From NCBI GenBank assembly GCA_014529385.2, contig CM043955.1:151047640-151111639 (forward strand): a stretch of DNA of 64,000 nt, written 5' to 3'. This DNA is from Adiantum capillus-veneris (taxonomy: Eukaryota > Streptophyta > Polypodiopsida > Polypodiales > Pteridaceae). Below, in pieces: positions 35,356 through 45,204 of this stretch (the stretch's first letter is position 1; the number at the start of each line of letters is the position of its first letter). The notes under the pieces are model-generated. The model searched no databases, had not been told where the DNA came from, and was given only the letters and a program-made list of their open reading frames with translations. The translations under genes were made by a program, and so were the position numbers.

Positions 35356-35915
35356 TGTAACAAACTTGGACACTCCAAGTCAAGAATCAACCGCGACAGC
35401 ACCAAATAACCACTTCAAAACAATTCACAGATCACAATAGATTTGCACTGGCCCGGCGGAGTTCCGTGCCTAGAGATATTGGCCCCAAAGACTGGCGCCC
35501 CTTTCGGTATTTCTTTTTGTATTAATCAATCATCAAAGTACAAGAGAGCGGTTAGGGTTTCACTCTCAGACTCTGCGTCCAGATGCCCTGAGAAGTGAGG
35601 CCCTCACCACTAATTTAAAGGTTACAAGGGATGCCCAAAAGCAGAGCCCCAAAAGCTTTTAAAATCAAAAGCATCAGTTCTCTCTCTCTCTTAGAGAGTC
35701 TTTTCTCTTTTTTTTTAATAAAAAAAAGCAAAAGCAAAATTCGCGTCGCTCATCATTTTCCAAAAAAAAAAAAAAATTTTTTTTTTTTAATAATAATCCG
35801 CCTCCGCGATTTCCGGAATTTAGGGTTTTTGGCAAAAATTAGGGTTTGCAGGAATTTTAGGGTTTCTGGCAGAAATTAGGGTTTCTGCTGTCCGCCACGT
35901 CATCACTTTGTGACA
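35356..35915 (-). repeat. Family A copy 2, LTR 2 (middle)
   Basis: It is nearly identical to LTR 1, differing mainly in homopolymer lengths. It is followed by the same polypurine tract (35916-35931) as LTR 1. Confidence 0.9.
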
Positions 35916-37088
35916 TACCCCCCTCTTGAAAGCATTGTAATCGACCGCGATTACGCCTGCAAAACCGACAAAAGCCATAAACCGTCTTAGCAGACACTGA
36001 CTGTTAGTACCTACGTACTAGGAACACACATCTAGCACATGTACAAAATCGACAGTCACATCACATGACATCACAGGACATCACCAGACATCACAGGACA
36101 TCACATGACATTCAACATTCATTCGGATCTTAGACCATGATTTATCGGCAATGTAGCTAGCAATCACATCTAGGTCCAATCGGGACCTCATCGATGTCCG
36201 ATTGACTAACCCCTATTGCAACCATGTCTATTCGAGATCAATCAGACCAAAATGCTGCAGTCATTTCGGCTATCAGTTCCTGCACTCACAAGAAGTCAAG
36301 AACAAATCAGTATCATAATCAGGAATTCCATTTCTTAAAGTCATCCAGCAGAATACTGTCAGCTCTCAGTATCCCTGAAGCTCAAAGAGACATCAGTGAC
36401 TTTAGTATCAAAATCGAGGCATCTGTTGACAAAGGAGTGGAGCGACTCCCCTCTTGTGCATCCCACTGCACCAGATCTTCGGCCAAGCTGAGTTTCTGGG
36501 TTCCGTTTGGAGTAGACTATGCTAAACCAAAACATCGAGGTAAAGTTTCACAATCCGAGGAGTATCTGCTAGGTCCTCCTCCTCCATCCACTTCGCATCA
36601 AATGCAGGAAAGTTCTTGAACTTAACCAAGAACCGCCTTCGGACTTTACCTTTCTTCGTATCATTATGTGCCAAAATCTGTTCAGGAACAAGGATCTCCT
36701 CGTTTTCTTCCACTTCGGGTTGCTCATCGGGCTCCCCATCATCAGGCACATCACCCTTAATAGGTTTCAAGAGACTCACATGCAATGCATTATGAATCCT
36801 CCAAGTATCTGGCAGGTCCAATCGGAAGGAGACATCATTTATCTTGTCAGTAATCTGGAAAGGTCCGTAGTATCACATACTAAGCTTTGGAAAAAGCCTC
36901 TCCTTTCCCTTTTTTTTTTATTAGGCGTGCCTTCTCAAAAGTAAGAGCACCCAATCATCCTCCTTCAGTTTCCAGTCGCGACGATGGCGATCCGCTGCCT
37001 TTTTCTGTCGTTCTTGAGACTTCTGTAAAGTCTCGTGAACCTTGGCAAAAGCCGTATCCAAATCTCGCGAATATTCATCCGCAAGACC
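35916..37088 (-). repeat. Duplicated partial internal region of family A copy 2
   Basis: The sequence matches 30978-32147 almost base for base, including the chromodomain segment. At ATCCGC (about 37077-37082) it switches to AAGACC and then LTR 3. The left flank of the whole insertion also reads ATCCGCAAGACC (about 30407-30418), so the switch falls in a 6-bp microhomology. Confidence 0.85.
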
Positions 37089-37644
37089 TGTAACAAACTT
37101 GGACACTCCAAGTCAAGAATCAACCGCGACAGCACCAAATAACCACTTCAAAACAATTCACAGATCACAATAGATTTGCACTGGCCCGGCGGAGTTCCGT
37201 GCCTAGAGATATTGGCCCCAAAGACTGGCGCCCCTTTCGGTATTTCTTTTTGTATTAATCAATCATCAAAGTACAAGAGAGCGGTTAGGGTTTCACTCTC
37301 AGACTCTGCGTCCAGATGCCCTGAGAAGTGAGGCCCTCACCACTAATTTAAAGGTTACAAGGGATGCCCAAAAGCAGAGCCCCAAAAGCTTTTAAAATCA
37401 AAAGCATCAGTTCTCTCTCTCTCTTAGAGAGTCTTTTCTCTTTTTTTTTAATAAAAAAAAGCAAAAGCAAAATTCGCGTCGCTCATCATTTTCCAAAAAA
37501 ATTTTTTTTTTCTTTTTTTTAATAATCCGCCTCCGCGATTTCCGGAATTTAGGGTTTTTGGCAAAAATTAGGGTTTGCAGGAATTTTAGGGTTTCTGGCA
37601 GAAATTAGGGTTTCTGCTGTCCGCCACGTCATCACTTTGTGACA
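37089..37644 (-). repeat. Family A copy 2, LTR 3
   Basis: The sequence runs from TGTAACAAACTTGG to TTTGTGACA like the other two, but its A/T homopolymer block (37494-37521) differs from both. AGACC lies on each side (37084-37088 and 37645-37649), so it could on its own be read as a solo LTR. Confidence 0.9.
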
Positions 37645-39240
37645 AGACCCCAAGTTCCTCGTGGACTTAAGAACCCAAGATCCCAAGAACCCACAAGAAT
37701 CCACGACTTCAGAATGATCATCACTCGAAGCGGAATGGATACTTCGCTTGGAAGTGATGAGCATGAGAGAGGCGAAGAAGAATTTTCCCCACTAGGAGGT
37801 TTTTCCGACCCTTCCCCATCTACGACAAAGATTGCACTAACTCCTATGGAGGAGTTGGACCAAGAAAGAGAAGCAGAAAGAAAAGCCTACGAAGAAGATA
37901 TGGCAGCCATTGAGCGTAAGTACCAAGACAGAATGGCAGCCATAGCACGTGAGACCAAAGCACTACAAGAACAGAGCGACCGACAAAACAAAGAGTTCTT
38001 GCGACTTTTTTCTCAAGTGCAGGCGTACTTTGCACAGAATCACGGAAAGGAGACTGTCTCAATCTCTTCTTCTCCAAAGCATGACCCATAGGATTTGCAT
38101 GATTGTGTGAAGCATTATGATGATTTGATTGACAATGATTTGCATGATGATAAGCATGATGATTTGAATGACAAGCATGATGATTTGGATGACAAAGATA
38201 AGCATGATGATTTGAATGATATTGCTAAGCATGATGATTTGGATGCCAATGACAAGCATGATGATTTGCATGTCAAGATGTGATTTCTCACAAGCATGAT
38301 GAGTTGCATGAAGAAGATGTGATTGTTTACAAGGATGATGTGTCAGTTGATGCTTTTTCTAGCGAAGCTAACTTCGTTGTAGAGTCGATCAATCACGAAG
38401 AACCGATCTTGGCTTTCGAGTCGAGGTCCAAAGAACCCCCACAGTACGATTCGATTATTCAAGAAGGATCGATCTTGGCTCTCGAGCCTTGGTCCAAAGA
38501 ACCATCACAGGAAGTATTATGTGTTCGCATGAATGATACGCACGTATTGTTCAAGTGTTTCATTTGTGAAGGTTTCCTGTATTTTAGTCCGCATCGTTAT
38601 GTGATCCCTTTTGCTAGGCATGACATATTGTATGTTGGGCACGTTTCTCTCATGGATGAGCACGAATGTATGCGGATTGTTCATGAAAAGTTGAAAAGTT
38701 TGTATGTCAGGAAGTCACATTCCATGTCTCTTCCTTGGCATGACACAGTTTCCGAAAGAGCACATGATAGTATAAGCACCAAGCATGGGCATTTCCATTG
38801 TGATTTGCCACAGTTGATTGATTTTGATCAAACAGAAAAGATTCGACCTCATTGTTTGCATGTGTTTGATGAACGGGTTGTCACTCCGTCTCTATGTTCA
38901 TCTACATTGCATACACAGTCTTTAGAGAAGACAAGATTTTTTTCCTTCACTTTACATGGAATGGGTATGTTCATGGTTTTGTGTTGGAGATGGTTTCAGG
39001 AATTTTTAGCCATGGAGATTTTTGAAGACGAAAGAAGCAGGACTCTACACGAAGTTGAAGCAAGAAAGGAGATTCGGAAGACTTTGTGTCGCTTTCAGCG
39101 TGGCCCAAAGAAGCAAGCGTTGTAGACCTTTATGAAGTTCAAGTACCGCACGACCCACACATCAGAGTGGGCCGACGAAGAGTCCCTTTCAGGATTCCGG
39201 ATGCTGTTGGCGATCTCCCTCGACGCCATACAATTCGGTA
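37645..39240 (+). pseudogene. Element N copy 1 internal open region (unknown protein)
   Basis: Two main open stretches lie here, about 37639-38091 and 38280-39125. The first is charged and helical-looking, with DMAAIERKYQDRMAAIARE. The middle is a His/Asp repeat (listed separately). The second contains SFEARLIER-unlike but conserved words such as NHEEPILAFESRSKEP, LMDEHECMRI, HSMSLPWHDTV and LHGMGMFMVLCW. The extreme 3' end (from about 39088) resembles the family B chromodomain (RRGPKKQA-type block, then MKFKYR and EWADEE). I recognise no family for the middle part. Copy 2 at 56347-58462 carries the same order. Confidence 0.65.
38095..38300 (+). repeat. KHDDL-coding short repeats in element N
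   Basis: AAGCATGATGATTTG recurs about every 18-33 bases, giving His-Asp-Asp-Leu units spaced by Asn, Asp and Lys. Related units are at 57010-57090 and 57370-57510 in copy 2, with different copy number. The product would be very acidic and His-rich. Confidence 0.8.
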
Positions 39241-39268
39241 CAAGTACCTCACTTTGAAAAGGAGGGGA

Positions 39269-40408
39269 TGTCACGTGACACATCCCAACCCTATGTGTCC
39301 GTGGACAAGCTACACCATAGCAGGGTTCCCGTCAGTTCAGTCAGTCCGATCAGTTTAGAATAGCAGTGATCTGGCACTTTTGTGAGTCTATTCGTAGACC
39401 GTGCATACCCAGTCACTTAGCATAGATGCATTTCCTCCGGTTGCACACAGCATGATCATCGGAATTCCCATCAGAATCCATTCGCATCAGTTAGGGGAAT
39501 TTTTCAGTGCATTTAGCCTATTTTCCTATTTATTGGTATTTTCACTTATTATTTTTAAGTGACTTTCCAACAAAAGTAGGTAGGGCAATTTTGCTAAGTT
39601 AAACAAACCCAAGTTAGCACTAAATGGCAGAAGAGGCAGCAGGAGCACCTTGCTCAACAGGCAACTTCTCAGCAAGACCAACCCCCGCGACTACTCTGGC
39701 GTTTTCTCCACAGAAGACCTAGCGTTTTTGCATCAGATCAGCCTTGGCGATTTGTGCACAGCAGATCAGCCCCGGCGTCATCACGACACAGCAGATCAGC
39801 CTAGCGTTTTTGCATTTGCAGAACCCGGCGACAGAAGGACCAATTTCAGCCCCTGGCGTTTTTGGATTTCAGCAGCAAATTAAGACCGGCATTATTCACC
39901 TAAAGTGTAGCAGATTCAGCCCATAAAGACCATCAGTTTTCAGCCCTAAGAAACCTCATTTTTCAGCCAAGAAAACGCAGCCAAAACAGTCATTTTCAGC
40001 CACCGAAACAGTCCCAAAATTCAGCGATTAGAAGATCTCAAATTTCAGCCATCGTCGTCACCGTCGTCGTCGTCTCGTCGTCACCGTCGTCGTCATCGGC
40101 ATAGACCAAGTTGCATAGTCCATTGCATACGCATTGTACACCTTTGTGCAATCAAAGAATAGACCATTCTCGCCGACAAGAGTGGGGCCTTCGGAGGAGG
40201 GTTTTACAACCTCTCGGGTGTCGTATCTCTTCTCTCTCCTTCTCTCAGTCTCATTCACTTGCACGCACAATCCATTCACTTTGTTCGTGATCATAGCACT
40301 CTCCATAAGACGGAAAGCTCTCTCTTTCCCTAAGAACTAAAAGGAACCTTGAGCAATAAAGATCACTAATCTTGAGAAAATACAACAATCATTCCGCTGC
40401 ACCTTACA
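39269..40408 (+). repeat. Element N copy 1, 3' LTR
   Basis: It starts TGTCACGTGACACATCC after the polypurine tract GAAAAGGAGGGGA and ends CCGCTGCACCTTACA. It pairs with 28834-29952; a CGTCGT-rich stretch near 40050-40100 differs in length between the two. Confidence 0.9.
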
Positions 40409-40760
40409 TGCAGTTTGGGAGCAGTATCAATGTAGAAGGGCCATGTCATAGCTTACGAGAGCAGGTTGTTTTCGCGTCCTAAACAAGTTGCACAAATTTA
40501 TGAGAAAGAGCTTTTGGCAGTTTTCCATGCTCTTACACAATGGCGATCTACTTGGAGCCGATTTTACTGTGTTCACCGATCATTAGAGTTTGCGCTACTT
40601 CTTGTCTCAAAAGCAGCTTTTGGAAAAGCAGATGAGGTGGGCTAACATTTTGTCACAATTTCATTTCCAGATTGTCCATGTTTAGGACAGAAGAATTTAG
40701 TGCCAGACGCGTTGTTTCACAAGCCCTTGGTTTTGGCTATTTCCGCGAATCATCATAGAA
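40409..40760 (+). pseudogene. Family B RNase H remainder beyond element N
   Basis: The sequence resumes with GCAGTTTGGGAGCAGTATC, the continuation of the RNase H region interrupted at 28833. Downstream segments fit a Ty3 RNase H end (for example LLAVFHALTQWR- and LRYFLSQKQL-like pieces). It breaks off near 40760. Confidence 0.75.
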
Positions 40761-40829
40761 GCATCAGTCCTTTATGCTAGTCTTTTTAGCCTCTATCCCT
40801 TTTGGGCCCCATCGGACTGTTTCCCATAG

Positions 40830-40986
40830 GTTGGAACAACTTGTAAAATTGGGTGTCCTTTCACGTGTGGCCTCTCGGATTGGTTTTGCATGTTGTCACA
40901 ACTTCTTCTGCAACTTTCAGCGGGGCTCTGGCCTCTTTTTGTTCGGATTCTGTCCTTTAGACCATGCCATGTCATCACTTTGTGAC
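40830..40986 (-). repeat. Family A LTR end fragment
   Basis: The segment ends CATGTCATCACTTTGTGACA, as the family A LTRs do on the plus strand, but the rest of the LTR is missing or too diverged. Confidence 0.5.
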
Positions 40987-41169
40987 ATCTCACGCTGAGT
41001 CGAGCAGTACTAGGCTGAGTCCCCACGACCTTGGAAAATTAATGCTTCAATGTCACTTATTAATAAGTTGAGCAACTACTAATGTCGTATGCAAGTGTAA
41101 CCTAGGCTTGGTATTAATGGGAACACTCCCCAATGCCTACATCAAGCGGACACTGGTTGGGCTCGTGCA

Positions 41170-41432
41170 ATCAGAGGGTATGTAGCTACTCTAAAAGTGC
41201 TTGGACATGCATGTCGTGTGTATAGGCTCACAAGGGTGCTAGAACACTTCCGAGGCTGTCCTAAACCCTAGAAATAGGAGTTACAGCTTGTCCGCATGCA
41301 CATAGGGTTGGATGTGCACGTGACACTTGACTGCCACAAGTCCGTCGGTAGGGTAAGTAAGAGTGCCTACGTGCATTGCAAACCCGTGCTTGGCATGAGC
41401 TGTTGCATGGACTTGGACTTCTTATGAAGACA
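41170..41432 (-). repeat. Inverted LTR fragment and small gag fragment
   Basis: About 41170-41331 is the reverse complement of a TGTCACGTG-type LTR start, similar to 25050-25212. About 41330-41432, read on the minus strand, gives HAKHGFAMHVGTLTYPTD, matching the family A gag block HAKRGFAIHSGSLTYPTD. Both are old remnants. Confidence 0.6.
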
Positions 41433-42086
41433 ATAACTCTGTATCTCTTTGGGGCGTCCACAACAGAACGGCTTAACTTGTCTAAGATTTACCCCTCCAT
41501 TTTATCAAGTACTGGTCATGCACAATGCTCAGAGCGATGCCTTTGGTCTATTAAGAACATTCTCATTTGGACATCCTTCAAAATATATTCCTCATGGGCA
41601 CAAACTTTTCATTAATGTGACTGGAAGGAAATGTTAGATGCATGGTGACTTATGGAGGAAGAACGAACTGGTAGGCAACAAGGCCAATTTTCTGTGCAAG
41701 CAAGAAAGGACCACAAAATCTTGTTGAACAGGGTAAGGAACCACACTTAATGCTTGTGTTTAAGGATAACCTTGAGTATTTCGTAGATACATATTCTAGC
41801 ACAAAGTCCCACCAAGTCAAAAAATGAGATTTTTTTATCTAAGGTCTTGCCATTGAGTAGTTATAGTCAGCCAGCAGGGTTTATTCAAACATGTTTCTTT
41901 TGTCTTGCATTAGGTATGGCTAGATTGGCTATAGGGGCTCATGCTTTGTAATTGTTGGTTGTGCTTTGCATCAGGCATGGCTCTAGATTGACTGCATATG
42001 CCTAACCTTGGTAGTGCTTTGCAGGTGTTCATGAAAAGATTATTGGTTGTATATTCTCTAAGATGATTATTTGTAGTTGTTTGCAG
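41433..42086. other. 3' end of PTH intron 1, nothing identified
   Basis: AT-rich intron sequence leading to the acceptor. No element termini or domains were seen. Confidence 0.5.
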
Positions 42087-42171
42087 ATTGGATTTGAAAT
42101 GATTGATGTGATTGCACAGACTGAAGGTATAAAACTTAACACAATCCAGCAAAAGGCACTCACAGGAAAGG
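42087..42171 (+). CDS. PTH: Peptidyl-tRNA hydrolase, exon 2
   Basis: The 85-nt exon encodes IGFEMIDVIAQTEGIKLNTI and then QQKALTGK, continuing directly from RHN of exon 1. It matches the Pth region after the catalytic His (family form VGFEMID...). It starts after TTGCAG and ends in phase 1 before GTAATA. It is intact. Confidence 0.9.
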
Positions 42172-42256
42172 GTAATAATTCTCCCATCAGGCTCCATATA
42201 TAAGGCGATGTTAATTTAGAGGCTTGGGAATGATCTTCGCATATATATCTGTGTAG

Positions 42257-42324
42257 GTTTCATTGGCCCAACTCAGGTGCTTCTTGCCAAGCCCCAAACG
42301 TATGTCAACTTAACAGGACAGTCG
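42257..42324 (+). CDS. PTH: Peptidyl-tRNA hydrolase, exon 3
   Basis: The 68-nt exon encodes (G)FIGPTQVLLAKPQTYVNLTG and QS. LLAKPQTY-N-S/T-G is a strongly conserved Pth block that lines the peptide-binding cleft. In bacterial Pth the motif is FMNLSG; here Val (42304-42306) replaces Met, while the neighbouring Asn is kept. Intron 2 (42172-42256) is only 85 bases. The exon ends in phase 0 before GTAAGT (42325). Confidence 0.9.
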
Positions 42325-42740
42325 GTAAGTTGCAAATTGTTGTCCAAGAACTTTCTGCTCCGCTCCCTTCTTGATCTATTGGGGGCATCCCCCCCCCCCC
42401 GTGTGTGTGTGTGTGCATTTCTTTATCATCCAATCCTACGATCTAGCTCTACATTGCTTATTGAGGTGATGGCCACAGCTCTTGGTAGCCCGAAACCCCT
42501 ACTACCCCTTTCTTCCCCAGCTTTTCTTGTACACAATCTTTTGATTTGCCTTGAGCCTATTTCCATAGGCTTTGAGACTACACTAAAGAGTGAAAAAGTA
42601 ATGTCATACAGCTGTAGATAAGGCCTGTCCTTATTTTCCACTCTTATTGTTATTTTGTTCTTTTTCTCCCCGCCCCTGCCAACTTTGTTTTTAAAGTTCT
42701 ATGTCCTTCTGACAAAATTTTTGGTCTGTAATGTGGACAG
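42325..42740 (+). other. PTH intron 3
   Basis: A 416-base intron with GTAAGT donor and GGACAG acceptor. It carries a C10 run and a (GT)n run at about 42391-42416 and a pyrimidine-rich 3' part. Confidence 0.8.
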
Positions 42741-42791
42741 GTTGGGCCTTTAGCAGCTTATTACCGGATACCGGTTCAACAGATTCTTGTG
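42741..42791 (+). CDS. PTH: Peptidyl-tRNA hydrolase, exon 4
   Basis: The 51-nt exon encodes VGPLAAYYRIPVQQILV, fitting the plant Pth block VGPLAAYY-x-IP. It is phase 0 at both ends, with donor GTAATT at 42792. The next expected block (a (V/I)YDD- or YDE-type strand with the active-site Asp, then KGGHGGHNG) was not found before 64000. Confidence 0.9.
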
Positions 42792-42980
42792 GTAATTTTT
42801 CCTTTTTTGACATAAATGCTTAGCCTTTGTTGGTTGGAGGCGGGGAGTTTGATCTCCCAGACTTTGTGTGTGTGTGAGAGAGAAGAAGAAGAAGAACAGA
42901 GTTTTAACGTCGTAGGAAACTATCCAAAGAGACCCTAAAGATCTAGCTGACGAGGAGAGTTGAACTCAAGACCTGTTATT

Positions 42981-43086
<106 letters not shown>

Positions 43087-43099
43087 GAAATGAAATGAA

Positions 43100-43789
43100 A
43101 TGTTATATTAACGTTGGTACAACCAAACTGTGTCGATCTATGGAAGTGCAAGAAGTCGAGGCATGGCAGTTTGCAGGCAAATGGCAAAGACCTTGAGCAG
43201 ATATTTGATGGAGCCAGGAGCTAGGTACACCGAGTTGGAGCACTCGCTAGTCAAAATTGCAAGTGTTTTTTTGCTATCATAGGTGGCAGGAGCATATGCT
43301 TATATCACAAGGTTGGGAACGAGGCAAGGGGTGCTGGATGCAGGTGCCATGAAGTTTGTCATATGGGATTTTGTGCGGGATGTCTGCAGGACACACTACT
43401 GGCCAGGATGTGTATGTCAGAAATGGCATATGGTAGGGCTCGAATGGCTTTCGACACCATTGATCAGGAGGCTCAAAGGTATTGAGAAGATTGATGGGTA
43501 CCTTTGTCAGTTCATGCTATAGTGTTGCAAAATGAGGGCACCATTTCGACGGTTTTGAACCTCTTTGAATTCTTGAAAGTCGAGGGCTAGTAGCTCGGCT
43601 CCAGTTTGTCAACGGCCATGGTAGCCAGGCCATTCTCGGTGTGATGCTTTTTATCCGGGATACGTTGTCCAGAAAGAGTTCTATCGGATTGCGGCACAGT
43701 TCGTTGGTCCTCATAACGGCTGTGTGCTTCCCGGAGCGGTGAGCCACATTAAGGTGTTTTATGAGACAATGGGACCTAAGAAGTCAAGG
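43100..43789. other. Unassigned intron sequence
   Basis: An open frame at 43283-43522 and neighbouring sequence show no family I recognise. It may be part of a decayed retroelement. Confidence 0.35.
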
Positions 43790-44700
43790 CTATGCAAAGG
43801 GATGTCCTGATGGAGGTTTTCTTGATCGACAATCGAAGTCGATGGTTGCTGGCGTGTGCATGGGGGCCAAGCCCAAAATCTTTTTAAAGCTATTAAAAGA
43901 AAAAAGTGAGCTGCTGCAGTGAACGAACAGGGCGACAGGAAGGAAGGGCCACTTGGGCCATGCATGAGGGAGAAGCGCCAGTTGGATGACAAGGGGACCA
44001 TACAGGAACGGTGGGGAGGCCAATTTATAGGTGAAGTGACCAATAGCGAGGTCGCTATTGGCGGCTGCAGTGGTGGCGGGCAAGGTGTCTAGGCCACGAG
44101 GTGGCGCATGTTGAACAGAGGGGTTGGCCGCCAACGAGGGCGTGAGAAGGAGGTGCTGCAGGGCAGCGCAACAGAAGCTGAGGAGGGGAGGATGGCGCTG
44201 TTGGGGGAAGGCCGCCAGGGGCCCATGGGGCAGTAGGTGACGGGGTGAGCAAAGGGAGAGGCCGGCCTCTCATGAAATCAGGAGGACCAAGAGGCTGAGG
44301 ATGGTTATAGGGGTCTCTGCAGAGCCGCCAGTTGCTATATGGAGAAGAGAGCGGCTGAGGAGCAGAGGTGATGAGCAGAACTAGTGCCATTTGGTGGCCA
44401 TACTAAGCAAGGAGGACCATTGCAGAGGAAGGAAGGTAAGGGGCCGCCATGGGGCTGCACTGAAGGAGAGGGCTTGAGGAGAGTCGCCACGGGTGGCAAT
44501 AGGAGGAGTATGGCGTGAGCATTGAAGGGAGGCGGGGATTGGAAAGATGGCACTGACTGCATGAGAGGAGTCGTCGTGATCAAGGAGGAACCGGAGGTTG
44601 CATCTGAGCAAGGGATATAGATGGTATGGTGGAACTCGCCATAGGTGGTCAAGGGGCGCCTTCGAGGTGCCGCAGCTAAGAAGTTGAAGAGCCACACTGA
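43790..44700. other. GC-rich block with overlapping open frames
   Basis: Base composition shifts clearly towards G on the plus strand, with many GGAGG, GCCGCC and GGTGGC words. Several overlapping minus-strand frames (for example 44055-44390, 44335-44697) are Pro/Ser-rich and seem to be products of composition. No domain was recognised. Confidence 0.5.
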
Positions 44701-45204
44701 TTATTGAGTGCTGAAGCCACTTGTTACTATCATTTTATGTGCAGAGTATGATTGCCAGGCTTTGAAATTGTCTACATGAGGTTATACATCGTGGGTTCTG
44801 AAAGTTGCTTTTCTTTGTGTTGAGTGGTTGTATGCTATTTATATGTGCTTTCGACATATACCAGAGGTATGGGTGTATCAAGAGGGAAAGTTTGTATGCC
44901 AAGAGGGTATCAATTATACGTGAGAAAACTTATGCATGTTGGAGATCTTGCAAGGTTTTAATTGACTTTCTATGGTGTTTGGTGCTTTGAGGAGTCATAG
45001 TCGAGAATCATAGTCGTATGCTTGGCAGTCGATTATAGCCGGTTATGTGTAGCTAGGGTTGGTTGGATGCGGGCTCGGACAATAGCTGTTTGCAGATTGT
45101 GTATCTGGATATGTGTTTGCTAGGGGATAGGGGTGCTGTGACATCACTGAGCTATATAGAGGCAAATAGTTTATGTGCTGGTGGTTTTCCCATTTCCCCC
45201 TTTC

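Larger units (their letters stand above)
30419..37644 (-). mobile_element. Chromovirus family A, copy 2, with three LTRs (TSD AGACC)
   Basis: LTRs lie at 30419-30977, 35356-35915 and 37089-37644. The whole block is flanked by AGACC (30414-30418, 37645-37649). The first internal region (30978-35355) runs polypurine tract, chromodomain, integrase, RT, protease, gag, PBS on the minus strand. It is shorter than in copy 1, and the element is broken. A second, partial internal stretch (35916-37080) is an almost exact copy of 30978-32147. LTRs 1 and 2 are nearly identical, so insertion and rearrangement are very recent. It is inserted in element N, antisense to it. Confidence 0.9.
28834..40408 (+). 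mobile_element. Element N, copy 1: non-autonomous LTR retrotransposon with KHDDL repeats
   Basis: The LTRs are 28834-29952 and 39269-40408, about 1.1 kb each and roughly 2% different by eye. The flanks CGCAG (28829-28833) and TGCAG (40409-40413) are a 5-bp target duplication with one difference. Inside are a tRNA-iMet PBS (29954-29970), a CAAGAACC-rich repeat, an unusual open region and a polypurine tract (about 39257-39268). No RT, RNase H or integrase was seen. Its own internal sequence is only about 2.1 kb (29953-30418 plus 37645-39268) because a family A chromovirus fills the middle. The LTR type and the chromodomain-like tail link it to family B. Its frames are broken. Confidence 0.85.
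9377..42086 (+). other. PTH intron 1 (32.7 kb), filled by nested retroelements
   Basis: The donor is GTAAGT at 9377 and the acceptor TTGCAG ends at 42086. Joining 9376 to 42087 gives RHN|IGFEMID in phase 0, which is continuous in the family, so no exon is missing between them. About 9377-10080 and 41433-42086 look like ordinary intron sequence; most of the rest is LTR retrotransposon. Confidence 0.8.

Noticed and set aside
37089-37644. LTR 3 as an independent solo LTR
   Set aside because: AGACC on both sides permits it, but the preceding bases ATCCGCAAGACC equal the left flank of the entire block, so one rearranged insertion explains the data better.
38095-38300. Regular short repeats considered as a CRISPR-like array
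   Set aside because: The units are coding-like, lack unique spacers of constant length and lie inside an LTR element in a plant genome.
44055-44697. Pro- and Ser-rich minus-strand frames of 100-120 codons
   Set aside because: Overlapping frames are open together in a GC-rich block; no domain, start context or partner exon supports them.
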